From positions 1 to 41,342 of the forward strand of contig JAIETL010000041.1 in the NCBI GenBank assembly GCA_019745195.1: a DNA stretch of 41,342 nucleotides, in the 5' to 3' direction. This document shows positions 25,199-33,867 of the stretch, piece by piece. The notes under the pieces were generated by a model. That model had not been told where the DNA came from and ran no database searches. It was given only the letters and a program-made list of their open reading frames with translations. Every line of letters begins with the position of its first letter. The first letter of the stretch is position 1. This stretch comes from Beijerinckiaceae bacterium. Lineage in GTDB: Bacteria > Pseudomonadota > Alphaproteobacteria > Rhizobiales > Beijerinckiaceae. The position numbers and the translations under genes are program-made.

Positions 25199-26818
25199 TC
25201 AGATCTTCCCGTCATAGGCGCGCCGCGCGATGCGGCAGGCCAGCACGGTGAATTTCGGACAAGCGAGCGCTGCCTCGACTTCGGCAGCGAGCGTCGCCGC
25301 ATCGTCGATCCAGCGCCCCTCCCCGCCCAGAGCCTGCGCGACGGCGGGGAAGTCGCTGCCGGAGAAATCGACCGCCGCATTGGGCCGCTGGCTCGAGCGC
25401 TGTTTCATCTCGATCAGCGCCAGGCTCTGGTCGATCAGCACGACGATGACGACCGGCAATCCAAGATCGCGCGCGGTGGCGAGTTCGCCGAGCCCCATCT
25501 CCAGACCGGCATCGCCGACGAAGGCGATCACCGGCGCGGCCGGCGCGGCGAGCTTGTAGCCCAGCGCCAGCGGCACGGCGCAGCCCATGGTGCAGAGGCC
25601 CGTGGATTGCAGGATCGCGCGTGGAATGTCCGTGCGCCAGATCTGCGAGAGCAGGATGCGGTGCGCGCCGGAATCGATCGTGATCACGGTCTCAGGCGGC
25701 GCGGCCGCGCGCGCCGTCTCGAAGACGAGGTCCGGCCCCCAGCCGTCGCTGGCGAAGGCCTCGCGCAGGGCGGCGCGGGTGCGGCCCGGTTCGCCGCCCG
25801 GCCAAAGGCCTGACGCCACGGGCGCGGCGTCGAGAGCGGCGAGGCCGGCTGCGACGTCTCCAACGATGAGATGGTCGCTGCGATGCATGCCATGCTGCAT
25901 CGCCTCGGCGACGAGATCGATGACGACGGTTTCGTCAGCGAAGGGGTTGCGCCAGTTGATCCGCATCTCGATGGGATCATAGCCGGCGAGAAGGACGAGA
26001 TCGGCGGCCTGGATCAGCGGCAGCAGATGCCGGTCGGCCTTGGGCGAAAGCCCCGCGCCAGCGAGTGCGAGCGGATCGCTCTCGGGCAGCGCGCCCTTGG
26101 CCTTGTAGCTGGAGACGACCGGGATGCCGCGCCTGCGGGCGAAGTCCGTCAGCGCCTGCGCCGCGCCCTGATTGACGATGTCGAGCCCGGCGATGATCAG
26201 CGGCCGCCTTGCCTGCGCCAGCGCCGCGCGGGCCGCGTCGAGCGCCGGCCCCTCGGCCGGGGCGGCCGGCAGCGGCAGGGCTGGCGCGCGCTGGCGGCTC
26301 GCCTGCGCCGGCCCTTCCGCCACGCCGATGGGCACGTCGATATGGACGGGGCCGGGACGGCCAGACAATGCGACGCTAAGCGCCTTGTCCACGACCGCCT
26401 CGCAGGTCTGCGCGGTGGCGCGGAAACTCGCCTTGACGATCGGTCGCAGCAGAGCCTGATGGTCGAAGACCTGATGGGTGTAGCTCTCGGCCTCGGCCGC
26501 ATCGACGCAGCCTGTGACGAAGACCAGCGGCACCCGGTCCTGCTGCGCATTGGCGACGACGTTGACGGCGTTGGCGACGCCGGGGCCGAGCGTGGCGTAG
26601 AGCAGGCCGGGCGCGCCCGTCGCGTGCCATGCGCCCTCGGCCATGAAGCCCGCGGCGTTCTCGTGCTTGGCCAGGATCGGCGCGATGCCGGCAGACTCGA
26701 ACGCCTCGACCAGCGCCAGAACCTCGCCGCCCGGAATGCCGAAGGCATGCCGGATGCCCGCGCCTGCAAGGCGGCGGGCGATCAGATCAGCGCCGGTGAC
26801 AGGCTTCGTTTCGGGCAT
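25199..26818 (-). CDS. Acetolactate-synthase-like TPP enzyme with atypical metal motif
   Basis: A 539-residue thiamine-diphosphate enzyme with the three-domain architecture of acetolactate synthase and oxalyl-CoA decarboxylase relatives. The cofactor-activating Glu is E53 in LAKHENAAGFMAEG. The C-terminal TPP motif is altered: GDAGLEMGLGELATA replaces GDG, and the usual Asn-Asn end reads LIDQS, so the second metal-ligand Asn is Asp. Similar sequences form a subfamily, as far as I recall, so it may still be active. The ATG at 26818 is preferred over an in-frame TTG at 26833. It is followed after 3 bases by the OpgC-type gene. Substrate unknown. Confidence 0.85.
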   Translation of the reverse strand: MPETKPVTGADLIARRLAGAGIRHAFGIPGGEVLALVEAFESAGIAPILAKHENAAGFMAEGAWHATGAPGLLYATLGPGVANAVNVVANAQQDRVPLVFVTGCVDAAEAESYTHQVFDHQALLRPIVKASFRATAQTCEAVVDKALSVALSGRPGPVHIDVPIGVAEGPAQASRQRAPALPLPAAPAEGPALDAARAALAQARRPLIIAGLDIVNQGAAQALTDFARRRGIPVVSSYKAKGALPESDPLALAGAGLSPKADRHLLPLIQAADLVLLAGYDPIEMRINWRNPFADETVVIDLVAEAMQHGMHRSDHLIVGDVAAGLAALDAAPVASGLWPGGEPGRTRAALREAFASDGWGPDLVFETARAAAPPETVITIDSGAHRILLSQIWRTDIPRAILQSTGLCTMGCAVPLALGYKLAAPAAPVIAFVGDAGLEMGLGELATARDLGLPVVIVVLIDQSLALIEMKQRSSQRPNAAVDFSGSDFPAVAQALGGEGRWIDDAATLAAEVEAALACPKFTVLACRIARRAYDGKI

Positions 26819-26903
26819 GCAGGCGCAATCCAAGGCTGCCGCGCGAGGCGTGTGCGCCTCGACGGAACACCTTGCCTTCCGCGATCACGCCATCAATGGC
26901 ACG

Positions 26904-27428
26904 TCACTTCTGCGTGACCTCAAAGTCCGGCTCGCCCAGCAGCATCAGGTCGGTGTCGTCTGGACGCGCGCCGGCCGCCGTCAGCATGGCGTGGATCTGG
27001 CCGCGATGATGGGTCTGGTGGTTGAAGAGATGCACGACCAGCAGCGCGCAAGAGCGGCGCATCTCGCGCTGCGTCGCGCCGGAAAACCAGGTCAGTTCGC
27101 CGTCGAGCCAGTCCTGGCCGAGGCTGCCGGCCCACTCGGTAATCGTGGCGTCAACCGACTTGCGGCGCGCGACGAACCCGTCCCAATCCTCGACCAGACG
27201 GGGCGAGTCCTTGATGCCGCGGCCGGGCCTTGCCGAGCCGGTGAAGCGGCTCAGCCACATCTCGTCGGCCCAGAGCAGATGATTGAAGGTGCCAAGGATC
27301 GAGCCGAAATACGCGCCGCGCGCGGCACGCCGGGCGGCATCGTCGAGGCCTGAGGCCGCCGCGATCAGGCTGCCGTTCTGCCAGGCATTGTAGCGCGCCA
27401 TGGTCGCGACGAAGGTTTTGTCGATCAC
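26904..27428 (-). CDS. DinB-family protein
   Basis: A 174-residue four-helix-bundle protein of the DinB/YfiT-like superfamily. The three metal-binding histidines fit the family pattern: H50 in FNHLLWADEMWL, then H137 and H141 in HLFNHQTHHRGQ. Members include thiol-dependent S-transferases and many uncharacterised proteins; no specific activity can be assigned. The gene begins MIDKTFVATMARYNAWQN, the standard opening for the family. It lies between the TPP enzyme and a repeat element on the minus strand. Confidence 0.9.
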   Translation of the reverse strand: MIDKTFVATMARYNAWQNGSLIAAASGLDDAARRAARGAYFGSILGTFNHLLWADEMWLSRFTGSARPGRGIKDSPRLVEDWDGFVARRKSVDATITEWAGSLGQDWLDGELTWFSGATQREMRRSCALLVVHLFNHQTHHRGQIHAMLTAAGARPDDTDLMLLGEPDFEVTQK

Positions 27429-27456
27429 AGTCCTGACCTCATCAATGCAACCAGAA

Positions 27457-27570
27457 CCCTCATCCTGAGGAGCGCTCCGCAGGAGCGCGTCTTGAAGGAT
27501 GATCGAGCTCGCTCCGGAGACATCTGAAGCATCCTTCGAGACGCGCCTGCGGCGCTCCTCAGGATGAGGG
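27457..27570. repeat. Dispersed inverted repeat, second family
   Basis: A 114-base element with long inverted ends, CCCTCATCCTGAGGAGC and GCTCCTCAGGATGAGGG, and a partly symmetric inside (GCGCGTCTTGAAGGATG / CATCCTTCGAGACGCGC). It fills most of the gap between the DinB-family gene and the FAD oxidoreductase. A half-copy lies at 95-139. Confidence 0.9.
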
Positions 27571-27591
27571 CAGAAGGTCTGGGCGACCTCG

Positions 27592-28809
27592 TCAGATCAC
27601 GTTGGCCTCGCGCAGCGGCCTGCCTTCGACGATGCGCGCGTGGCCGAGATCGGCAAGATCCAGACTGTGATAGCGGCCATGCGCGATGTGCTCGGCGAGA
27701 CCGCGCCCGACCGCCGGCGACTGCTGCAGCCCGTGGCCGGAAAAGCCGTTGGCGAGGTAGAGGTTCTGCAGGCCGACGGCAGGGCCGAGGATGGCGTTGT
27801 GATCGAGTTCGTTCATGTCGTAGGGGCCGGTCCAGCCCCGGCCCGGCCTGATTTCCTCGAAGGCCGGAATGCGGTGCGCCAGCGCCGGCCAGACTGTCTC
27901 CTCGAAGAAGGACCAGTCGACATCCTCGACATCCGCGTCGGTCTCGATCCATTCGCGGTCTTTCTCGGGCGGGGGCGACGCGCCGCCGATAAACATCTGT
28001 CCGTCGCCGCCGCGCGCGCCTTCCGGCCGGCACCAGACGCCGCTGGTGTCGATCAGCAGCGGACAGTTTCCGACATCGCCCTTGCAGGTCCAGGTGAAGA
28101 CGTTGCGCTTCATCGATCTGACGGGGATCGCGATGCCGGCGGTTGCGGCAAGCCTCGCGCCATGGGTGCCCGTGGCGTTGACGGCCGCTCCGCAGGCTAC
28201 GCGGCTGCCGTCCGTCAGTTCCACTGCTGTCACGCGCCCACCTTCCAGGACATATCGCGCGACCTCGCCCTGGCGGTACACGACGCCAAGCGAGCGGGCC
28301 TTTTTCCTGTAAGCCTGCAGCAGCGCCCAGCCGTCGAACCAGCCCTCGCCGCTGACCCCAAACGTGCCGCAGGCGAGGTCATCGACATTGAGCCAGCTAA
28401 ATTTGCTGCGCAGCAATTCTGCAGCATAAAGCGCAACATCGGCACCCTCGCGTATCTGCATCTGCTGGTTCGTGGCGAGGATCGGCGCGCCCTCCGGGCC
28501 GGCGAGATAGAGATAGCCGCCCTCATGCAGATCGATCGAGGGAGCCTCGCCATCGACTGCGAGATGCCGACCTATGTTGCGCAAAAAATCGATCCCATGG
28601 AGCGAGACGCGAATATTCACCGGGCTGGAGAATTGCTGCCGGATCGAGGCCGCAGAAAGCGCCGAAGCCGCCTGCCGATAGGTCGGGTCCTTCTCGATCA
28701 CCACGATCTTGCCGGTGAAGTCGGGGTCGGCCGCAAGGTGGAAGGCGACCGAGGAGCCGATGGCCGCGCCGCCGCAGATCACGACATCGGCAGTTTCCGA
28801 GACAGACAT
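27592..28809 (-). CDS. FAD-dependent amino acid/amine oxidoreductase (DAO family)
   Basis: A 405-residue flavoprotein of the D-amino-acid-oxidase/glycine-oxidase-like family. The N-terminal dinucleotide motif VVICGGAAIGSSVAFHLA (residues 9-26) has Ala in place of the middle Gly of GxGxxG, as in many FOXRED1-type relatives. The C-terminal FAD-contact segment is YLANGFSGHGLQQSPAVGRG. It should oxidise an N-substituted or secondary amino acid. A pipecolate-oxidase-type role would fit the AmaB-like aldehyde dehydrogenase 1.3 kb away, but the genes are divergent and separated by a LysR gene, so this is only suggestive. Confidence 0.86.
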   Translation of the reverse strand: MSVSETADVVICGGAAIGSSVAFHLAADPDFTGKIVVIEKDPTYRQAASALSAASIRQQFSSPVNIRVSLHGIDFLRNIGRHLAVDGEAPSIDLHEGGYLYLAGPEGAPILATNQQMQIREGADVALYAAELLRSKFSWLNVDDLACGTFGVSGEGWFDGWALLQAYRKKARSLGVVYRQGEVARYVLEGGRVTAVELTDGSRVACGAAVNATGTHGARLAATAGIAIPVRSMKRNVFTWTCKGDVGNCPLLIDTSGVWCRPEGARGGDGQMFIGGASPPPEKDREWIETDADVEDVDWSFFEETVWPALAHRIPAFEEIRPGRGWTGPYDMNELDHNAILGPAVGLQNLYLANGFSGHGLQQSPAVGRGLAEHIAHGRYHSLDLADLGHARIVEGRPLREANVI

Positions 28810-28881
28810 GGCGGCAAAACCGGATTGGTGAGTTCAGCGCATGAATGAACGAGGTTCATGACCTTGTCGAGATGCCATACC

Positions 28882-28953
28882 CGTCATTGCGAGCGCAGCG
28901 AAGCAATCCAGCGTATCGCTCTACGCCCATGGATTGCTTCGCTGCGATCGCGA
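28882..28953. repeat. Dispersed inverted repeat, third family (CGTCATTGCGAG type)
   Basis: The left arm CGTCATTGCGAGCGCAGCGA continues to AGCAATCC and is mirrored by GGATTGCTTCGCTGCGATCGC. The right outer end, expected to read CAATGACG, has degenerated. It lies between the FAD oxidoreductase start and the LysR stop. Confidence 0.85.
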
Positions 28954-28966
28954 AGAAGGCAGAGCG

Positions 28967-29875
28967 TCACGCGACGCACTCGCGCAGCAGCCAGTCGCGG
29001 AAAGCGATCACCGCGGGCACATGCTCCCGCGCATCCGGATAGACCAGGTAATAGGCTTCCGAGCCGGTCACCGGCAGATCGAAGGGGATGACCAGCGAGC
29101 CTGCCCGCAACTCCTCCTCGACGAGGAAGCGCGGCACGATCGCCAAGCCCAGACCCGCGACGGCCGCCTGCGAAACCATGGCGAACTGTTCGAAGCGCGG
29201 CCCCATCAAAGCGCGGCTCGGCGGCAGACCCTGCTGCTCCAGCCAGTTCGCCCAGGCGCGCGGGCGCGTCGATTGCTGCAGCAAGGGCGCGCGCAGCATG
29301 TCGGCCGGTGCGGCGAGCCCGAGGCGGGCGACGAGGGCGGGCGCGGCGACCGGCACGATTTCCTCGCCCATCAGCCGGTGCAGTTTCGCACCGGGCCAGA
29401 CCGGATCGCCGAAATGGATCGCCGCATCGAGCGGCTCGCGTGCGAAATCGAATGGCACGAGCTTGGTGGCGAAGTTGATGGTGATGCCGGGATGCGCCTC
29501 GGTGAAGCGCGGCAGACGCGGGATCAGCCAGCGCGTGCCGAAGGTCGGCAGGATGGCGAGATGCAGCACGCCGGCAGCCCCGCGAAAGGCCATGGTCGAG
29601 ACGGTGGCGGCTGCAATGCGCGAAAGACCGTCGCGGATGTCCGCTGCATAGGCCCCGCCCGCCGGCGTCAGGCTGACGCGCTGGCGAACGCGCTCGAACA
29701 GTGCGACGCCGAGCACCTGCTCAAGATGGGCGACCTGGCGGCTGACCGCGCCTTGCGTCAGGTTCAGTTCCTCGGCGGCGCGGGTGAAACTGCCATGGCG
29801 CGCCGCCGCCTCGAAGGCGGCGAGCGCCGACAAGGACGGAACGCTGAGGCGGCTTGAAGCCCATTCACCGATCAT
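28967..29875 (-). CDS. LysR-family regulator (GcvA-like)
   Basis: A 302-residue LysR-type regulator. The helix-turn-helix spans about residues 12-72, with SALAAFEAAARHGSFTRAA and LNLTQGAVSRQVAHLEQ, the GcvA subgroup style. An effector-binding domain follows, with TRWLIPRLPRF near residue 115. It is divergent from the AmaB-type dehydrogenase at 30129, with a dispersed repeat in the 253-base gap, so it is the likely regulator of the lysine/glutarate genes. It could instead control the FAD oxidoreductase downstream on its own strand. Confidence 0.92.
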   Translation of the reverse strand: MIGEWASSRLSVPSLSALAAFEAAARHGSFTRAAEELNLTQGAVSRQVAHLEQVLGVALFERVRQRVSLTPAGGAYAADIRDGLSRIAAATVSTMAFRGAAGVLHLAILPTFGTRWLIPRLPRFTEAHPGITINFATKLVPFDFAREPLDAAIHFGDPVWPGAKLHRLMGEEIVPVAAPALVARLGLAAPADMLRAPLLQQSTRPRAWANWLEQQGLPPSRALMGPRFEQFAMVSQAAVAGLGLAIVPRFLVEEELRAGSLVIPFDLPVTGSEAYYLVYPDAREHVPAVIAFRDWLLRECVA

Positions 29876-29971
29876 GATCTATGCTCATCAAGTCGTGAGA
29901 ACATATCGGTTGCCGGAGTAGCGTGGAAGAGGGCATTGTGCGGGCTGAATTCGGAGAGTTTCCAGCAACGC

Positions 29972-30081
29972 CGTCATCCCGGACGCAGCGAAGCGGAGCT
30001 CCGGGATCCATCGTAAGGCACTGTCTTCGCCCTACGATGGATCCCGGAGCAGCGCGGCTTCGCCGCTTGTCCGGGATGACG
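29972..30081. repeat. Dispersed palindromic repeat, copy 3
   Basis: A 110-base element from CGTCATCCCGG to CCGGGATGACG, in the same arm order as the copy at 19189-19299. It lies in the divergent promoter gap between the LysR gene and the aldehyde dehydrogenase, 47 bases before the latter's start. Confidence 0.9.
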
Positions 30082-30128
30082 GGGTGGGGTTGGCTAGCCT
30101 TCTCCGCCAATGACGAAAGCCTGATCGC

Positions 30129-31649
30129 ATGACCTCTCCCCTCCCCAAGGATGCGCTCGCGCTGTTGAAGCGCCTCGGCGTCACCGACGCGGCCTTCGCA
30201 GCCGCTGGCCTCGTCGCGAAGTCGCCCATTACCGGCGAGGCCGTCGCGACATTGCGCGAGACCAGCCCGGCCGAAGCCGCCGCCGCGATCGGCCGCGCAC
30301 AGAGCGCCTTCCTCGCCTGGCGCAAGGTGCCCGCGCCGCGCCGGGGGGAGTTCGTGCGCCTGCTCGGCGAGGAACTGCGCGCCGCCAAGGCCGACCTCGG
30401 GCTGCTGGTCACGATGGAGGCCGGCAAGGTGACCTCCGAGGGCCTCGGCGAGGTCCAGGAGATGATCGACATCTGCGATTTCGCGGTCGGGCTGTCGCGC
30501 CAGCTCTACGGGCTGACGATCGCGACCGAGCGTCCAAACCACCGCATGATGGAGACCTGGCATCCGCTGGGCGTCTGCGGCGTGATCTCGGCCTTCAACT
30601 TCCCGGTCGCGGTCTGGTCGTGGAACGCAGCGCTCGCCTTCATCTGCGGCGACAGCGTCGTCTGGAAGCCGTCCGAGAAGACGCCACTGACCGGGGTCGC
30701 CGTACAGGCCATCGTCGAGAAGACGATGAAGCGCTTCGGGCCGGACGCTCCGGCCGGGCTTTCGGAAATCCTGATCGGCGGCCGCGAGATCGGCGACACT
30801 CTCGTCTCCGATCACCGCGTGCCGGTCATCTCGGCGACGGGCTCAACCAAGATGGGCAAGGAGGTGGGTCAAAAACTCGCCAGCCGCTTCGCCCGCGCCA
30901 TCCTCGAACTCGGCGGCAACAACGCCGCCATCGTCGCCGCTAGCGCCGATCTCGACCTGGCCCTGCGCGGCATCGCCTTCGCGGCGATGGGCACCGCCGG
31001 CCAGCGCTGCACCACTTTGCGCCGCCTGATCGTTCACGAGAGCGTTTACGACGCGCTGATCCCCAAGCTGATCAAGGTCTACGGATCGGTGACGATCGGC
31101 GATCCGCGCGAGGCCGGCGTGCTGGTCGGCCCGCTGATCGACGAGGCGGCCTGGCAGGGCATGCAGAAGGCGCTGTCGGAGGCGAAGGCGGCGGGCGGCA
31201 CGGTCCATGGCGGCGAGCGCGTCGATGTCGGCGCGGGCGGCTTCTATGTCCGCCCGGCGATCGTCGAGATGCCGTCGCAATGCGGCCCGGTCGAGCGCGA
31301 GACCTTCGCGCCGATCCTCTATGTGATGAGGTACAAGACATTGGCCGAGGCGATCGCGATCCAGAACGCGGTCGGGGCCGGCCTGTCCTCCTCGATCTTT
31401 ACGCTCGACATGCGCGAGGCCGAGGCCTTCATCTCGGCGGAGGGCTCCGATTGCGGCATCGCCAACGTCAATATCGGTCCGTCCGGCGCAGAGATCGGCG
31501 GGGCGTTCGGCGGCGAGAAGGAAACCGGCGGCGGCCGCGAGGCCGGCTCCGACGCCTGGAAGGCCTATATGCGCCGGGCCACGAATACGCTCAATTACGG
31601 CACGACATTGCCGCTGGCGCAGGGCGTCAGCTTCGATGTCGATGCGTAG
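30129..31649 (+). CDS. amaB: L-aminoadipate-semialdehyde (P6C) dehydrogenase, ALDH7 type
   Basis: A 506-residue aldehyde dehydrogenase of the ALDH7/AmaB group, which oxidises alpha-aminoadipate semialdehyde (in equilibrium with piperideine-6-carboxylate) to aminoadipate with NAD+. The active-site residues are in place: N157 in SAFNFPVAVWSWNAALA, E260 in ILELGGNNA and nucleophile C294 in GQRCTTLRR. The GGNNA and AVWSWNAAL patterns are characteristic of ALDH7. It leads a plus-strand group with glutaryl-CoA dehydrogenase and a CoA-transferase, which fits lysine/pipecolate breakdown through aminoadipate and glutarate. The enzymes linking aminoadipate to glutarate are not in the window. The ribosome site is weak. 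Confidence 0.9.
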   Translation: MTSPLPKDALALLKRLGVTDAAFAAAGLVAKSPITGEAVATLRETSPAEAAAAIGRAQSAFLAWRKVPAPRRGEFVRLLGEELRAAKADLGLLVTMEAGKVTSEGLGEVQEMIDICDFAVGLSRQLYGLTIATERPNHRMMETWHPLGVCGVISAFNFPVAVWSWNAALAFICGDSVVWKPSEKTPLTGVAVQAIVEKTMKRFGPDAPAGLSEILIGGREIGDTLVSDHRVPVISATGSTKMGKEVGQKLASRFARAILELGGNNAAIVAASADLDLALRGIAFAAMGTAGQRCTTLRRLIVHESVYDALIPKLIKVYGSVTIGDPREAGVLVGPLIDEAAWQGMQKALSEAKAAGGTVHGGERVDVGAGGFYVRPAIVEMPSQCGPVERETFAPILYVMRYKTLAEAIAIQNAVGAGLSSSIFTLDMREAEAFISAEGSDCGIANVNIGPSGAEIGGAFGGEKETGGGREAGSDAWKAYMRRATNTLNYGTTLPLAQGVSFDVDA

Positions 31650-31687
31650 ACCGCTATAGTCTAGTTCATCGCCGCAGCATTTGGCCG

Positions 31688-31782
31688 TGTCATCCCGGCC
31701 GAAGCGAAGCGGAGAGCCGGGACCCATGCCTGAACCGTTCGGGAATGGGTCCCGGGTCTCCCTGCGGTCGCCCGGGATGACG
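31688..31782. repeat. Dispersed palindromic repeat, variant copy 4
   Basis: About 95 bases from TGTCATCCCGG to CCGGGATGACG, with a different inside from copies 1-3 (GAGAGCCGGGACCCATG / GAATGGGTCCCGGGTCTC). It separates the aldehyde dehydrogenase from the glutaryl-CoA dehydrogenase and would form a long hairpin in their joint transcript. Confidence 0.85.
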
Positions 31783-31809
31783 ACGGAATTTGATGTCAGG
31801 AGTTCAGCC

Positions 31810-33027
31810 ATGGCCGAAGCCGCCCGCAGCCACAGCACCAGCCACAAGCTGGCCGAGTTCGCCTGGGACGACGCCTTCCTGCTCGACGAGCAGTTGTCCG
31901 AGGATGAGCGCCTGATCCGCGACACCGCGCGCGACTATGCGCAGGAGAAGCTGCAGCCGCGTGTGTCCGAGGCCTATCTCGAGGAGAAGACCGACCGCGC
32001 GATCTTCAACGAGATGGGGCAACTCGGACTGCTCGGCGTCACCGTGCCGGAGGAGTATGGCTGCGCGGGGGCGAACTACGTCTCCTACGGGCTCGTGGCG
32101 CGCGAGGTCGAGCGGGTCGATTCCGGCTATCGTTCGATGATGAGCGTGCAGTCCTCGCTGGTGATGTATCCGATCTACGCCTATGGCGACGAGACGCAGC
32201 GCAAGAAGTACCTGCCAAAACTCGGCTCGGGCGAATGGGTCGGCTGCTTCGGCCTGACGGAGCCGGACGCCGGCTCCGACCCCGCCGGCATGAAGACGCG
32301 TGCCGAGAAGGTGGCCGACGGCTATCGCCTCACCGGCTCGAAGATGTGGATCTCGAACTCGCCGATCGCCGACGTCTTCGTCGTCTGGGCGAAGTCGGCG
32401 GCACATGACAACGCCATCCGGGGCTTCATCCTGGAGAAGGGCATGAAGGGGCTCTCGGCCCCCAAGATTGGTGGCAAGCTCTCGCTCCGCGCCTCGATCA
32501 CCGGCGAGATCGTCATGGACGGCGTGATCGTGCCCGAAGAAAACCTGCTGCCCAACGTCTCGGGGCTGAAAGGCCCGTTCGGCTGCCTCAACCGGGCGCG
32601 CTACGGCATCTCCTGGGGCGTGATGGGCGCGGCCGAGGACTGCTTTCACCGCGCTCGGACCTATGGGCTCGACCGCAAACAGTTCAACAAGCCGCTGGCC
32701 CAGACCCAGCTCTTCCAGAAGAAATACGCCGACATGCTGACCGAGATCACGCTGGGCCTGCAGGGCTCGCTGCGGGTCGGGCGGCTGATGGACTCCGGCC
32801 AAATGGCCCCGGAGATGATCTCGCTCGTCAAGCGCAACAATTGCGGCAAGGCGCTCGACATCGCCCGCGTGGCCCGCGACATGCACGGCGGAAACGGCAT
32901 CTCGATCGAATACCACGTCATGCGCCACGCCGCGAACCTCGAGACGGTCAACACCTATGAGGGCACGCACGACGTGCATGCGCTGATCCTGGGCCGGGCG
33001 GTGACGGGCCTGCAGGCGTTCTTCTGA
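31810..33027 (+). CDS. gcdH: Glutaryl-CoA dehydrogenase
   Basis: A 405-residue FAD acyl-CoA dehydrogenase that oxidises and decarboxylates glutaryl-CoA to crotonyl-CoA. It matches the human enzyme almost block for block: [17 protein letters not shown] (containing the Arg that binds the glutaryl carboxylate), [34 protein letters not shown] and [17 protein letters not shown]. The catalytic base is E384. The ATG at 31810 follows AGGAG at 31797-31801; an earlier in-frame start lies inside the repeat and is not credible. Together with the CoA-transferase downstream it completes glutarate to crotonyl-CoA. Confidence 0.96.
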   Translation: MAEAARSHSTSHKLAEFAWDDAFLLDEQLSEDERLIRDTARDYAQEKLQPRVSEAYLEEKTDRAIFNEMGQLGLLGVTVPEEYGCAGANYVSYGLVAREVERVDSGYRSMMSVQSSLVMYPIYAYGDETQRKKYLPKLGSGEWVGCFGLTEPDAGSDPAGMKTRAEKVADGYRLTGSKMWISNSPIADVFVVWAKSAAHDNAIRGFILEKGMKGLSAPKIGGKLSLRASITGEIVMDGVIVPEENLLPNVSGLKGPFGCLNRARYGISWGVMGAAEDCFHRARTYGLDRKQFNKPLAQTQLFQKKYADMLTEITLGLQGSLRVGRLMDSGQMAPEMISLVKRNNCGKALDIARVARDMHGGNGISIEYHVMRHAANLETVNTYEGTHDVHALILGRAVTGLQAFF

Positions 33028-33063
33028 GCGCATGTGGCGACCGGCGCGAGCAACGAACGAGCC

Positions 33064-33867
33064 ATGACCGCTCGCATCGAGACGCTGGACGGGCACGCCG
33101 CCACACAGACGGTCACCACGACCGACCTGCTCAAGGCCGCCGCGCTCGTCTTCGTCTTCGTCGATCATTGGGGGCATTACTTCGCGCCCGACGAGATCTG
33201 GTGGCGGGTCGTCGGCCGGGCCTCGCTGCCGGTCTGGTTCTTTCTGATCGGCTTTGCCCGCTCGCGCGCAACGCCATGGAGTTGGATCGGGCTCGGCGTG
33301 CTCCTGAGCCTGCTCGACCTCTGGCGCGAGGGCTCGTTCGCGGGCGCGCAGCTCAGCATCCTCCTGAACTTCGCCGCGATCCGGCTCGCCTTGCCGGCGA
33401 TCGAGCGGCATGTCTGGCCGCAAGGCTCGCGGATCATGCTGCTCGTCGGCGTGCTGGCGCTGCTCTCGCCCTATGCCAACCAGATCGTCGAATACGGCAC
33501 GGAGGGCTGGCTGCTCGCGCTGGTCGGGCTGGCGCACCGACGCTGGCTGGATGCTCCGGATCGCGGGACGCTGACCTTGCGCATCGCGCTGGCGCTGGCA
33601 GCCGGGCTGCTGTTCATTCTGGTCGAGACGCAGGATTACGGGTTCGAGGGCATGGAAATCGTCGCCCTGGTGGCAATCGTCGCCGGCGTCTCGCTGCTCC
33701 TGTTCGGCTTCCGGCGCGCGACGCTCGAATGGCCCCTGCCCGCCCCGGTCGCAACCTTGCTGCGGTTCTGCGGCCGGCATTCGCTGACGATCTACGCGGC
33801 GCAGATCGTCGTCTTCACTGCGTTGGCAGCGCTGTTGATAGACGCTTCCGACGATGGGGATGAATGA
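33064..33867 (+). CDS. TraX-like integral membrane protein
   Basis: A 267-residue membrane protein with about eight helices. The opening TTDLLKAAALVFVFVDHWGHYF and RASLPVWFFLIGFARSR fit the TraX family (F-pilin acetyltransferase relatives, acyltransferase-3-like), and the C-terminal FCGRHSLTIYAAQIVVF is also typical. No conjugation genes are nearby, so it probably acylates something else or has drifted in role. The ATG at 33064 is preferred; a GTG at 33034 would add ten residues. The gene lies between gcdH and the CoA-transferase and overlaps the latter by ATGA, so it belongs to the operon, although no link to glutarate metabolism is known to me. Confidence 0.85.
   Translation: MTARIETLDGHAATQTVTTTDLLKAAALVFVFVDHWGHYFAPDEIWWRVVGRASLPVWFFLIGFARSRATPWSWIGLGVLLSLLDLWREGSFAGAQLSILLNFAAIRLALPAIERHVWPQGSRIMLLVGVLALLSPYANQIVEYGTEGWLLALVGLAHRRWLDAPDRGTLTLRIALALAAGLLFILVETQDYGFEGMEIVALVAIVAGVSLLLFGFRRATLEWPLPAPVATLLRFCGRHSLTIYAAQIVVFTALAALLIDASDDGDE

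Noticed and set aside
13083..31782. Palindromic repeats as a CRISPR array or IS elements
   Set aside because: The copies are kilobases apart, with no regular spacers and no transposase coding capacity inside or beside them.
31681..31809. Upstream start for glutaryl-CoA dehydrogenase within the repeat
   Set aside because: The added residues are encoded by the dispersed repeat; AGGAG before 31810 and homology fix the later start.
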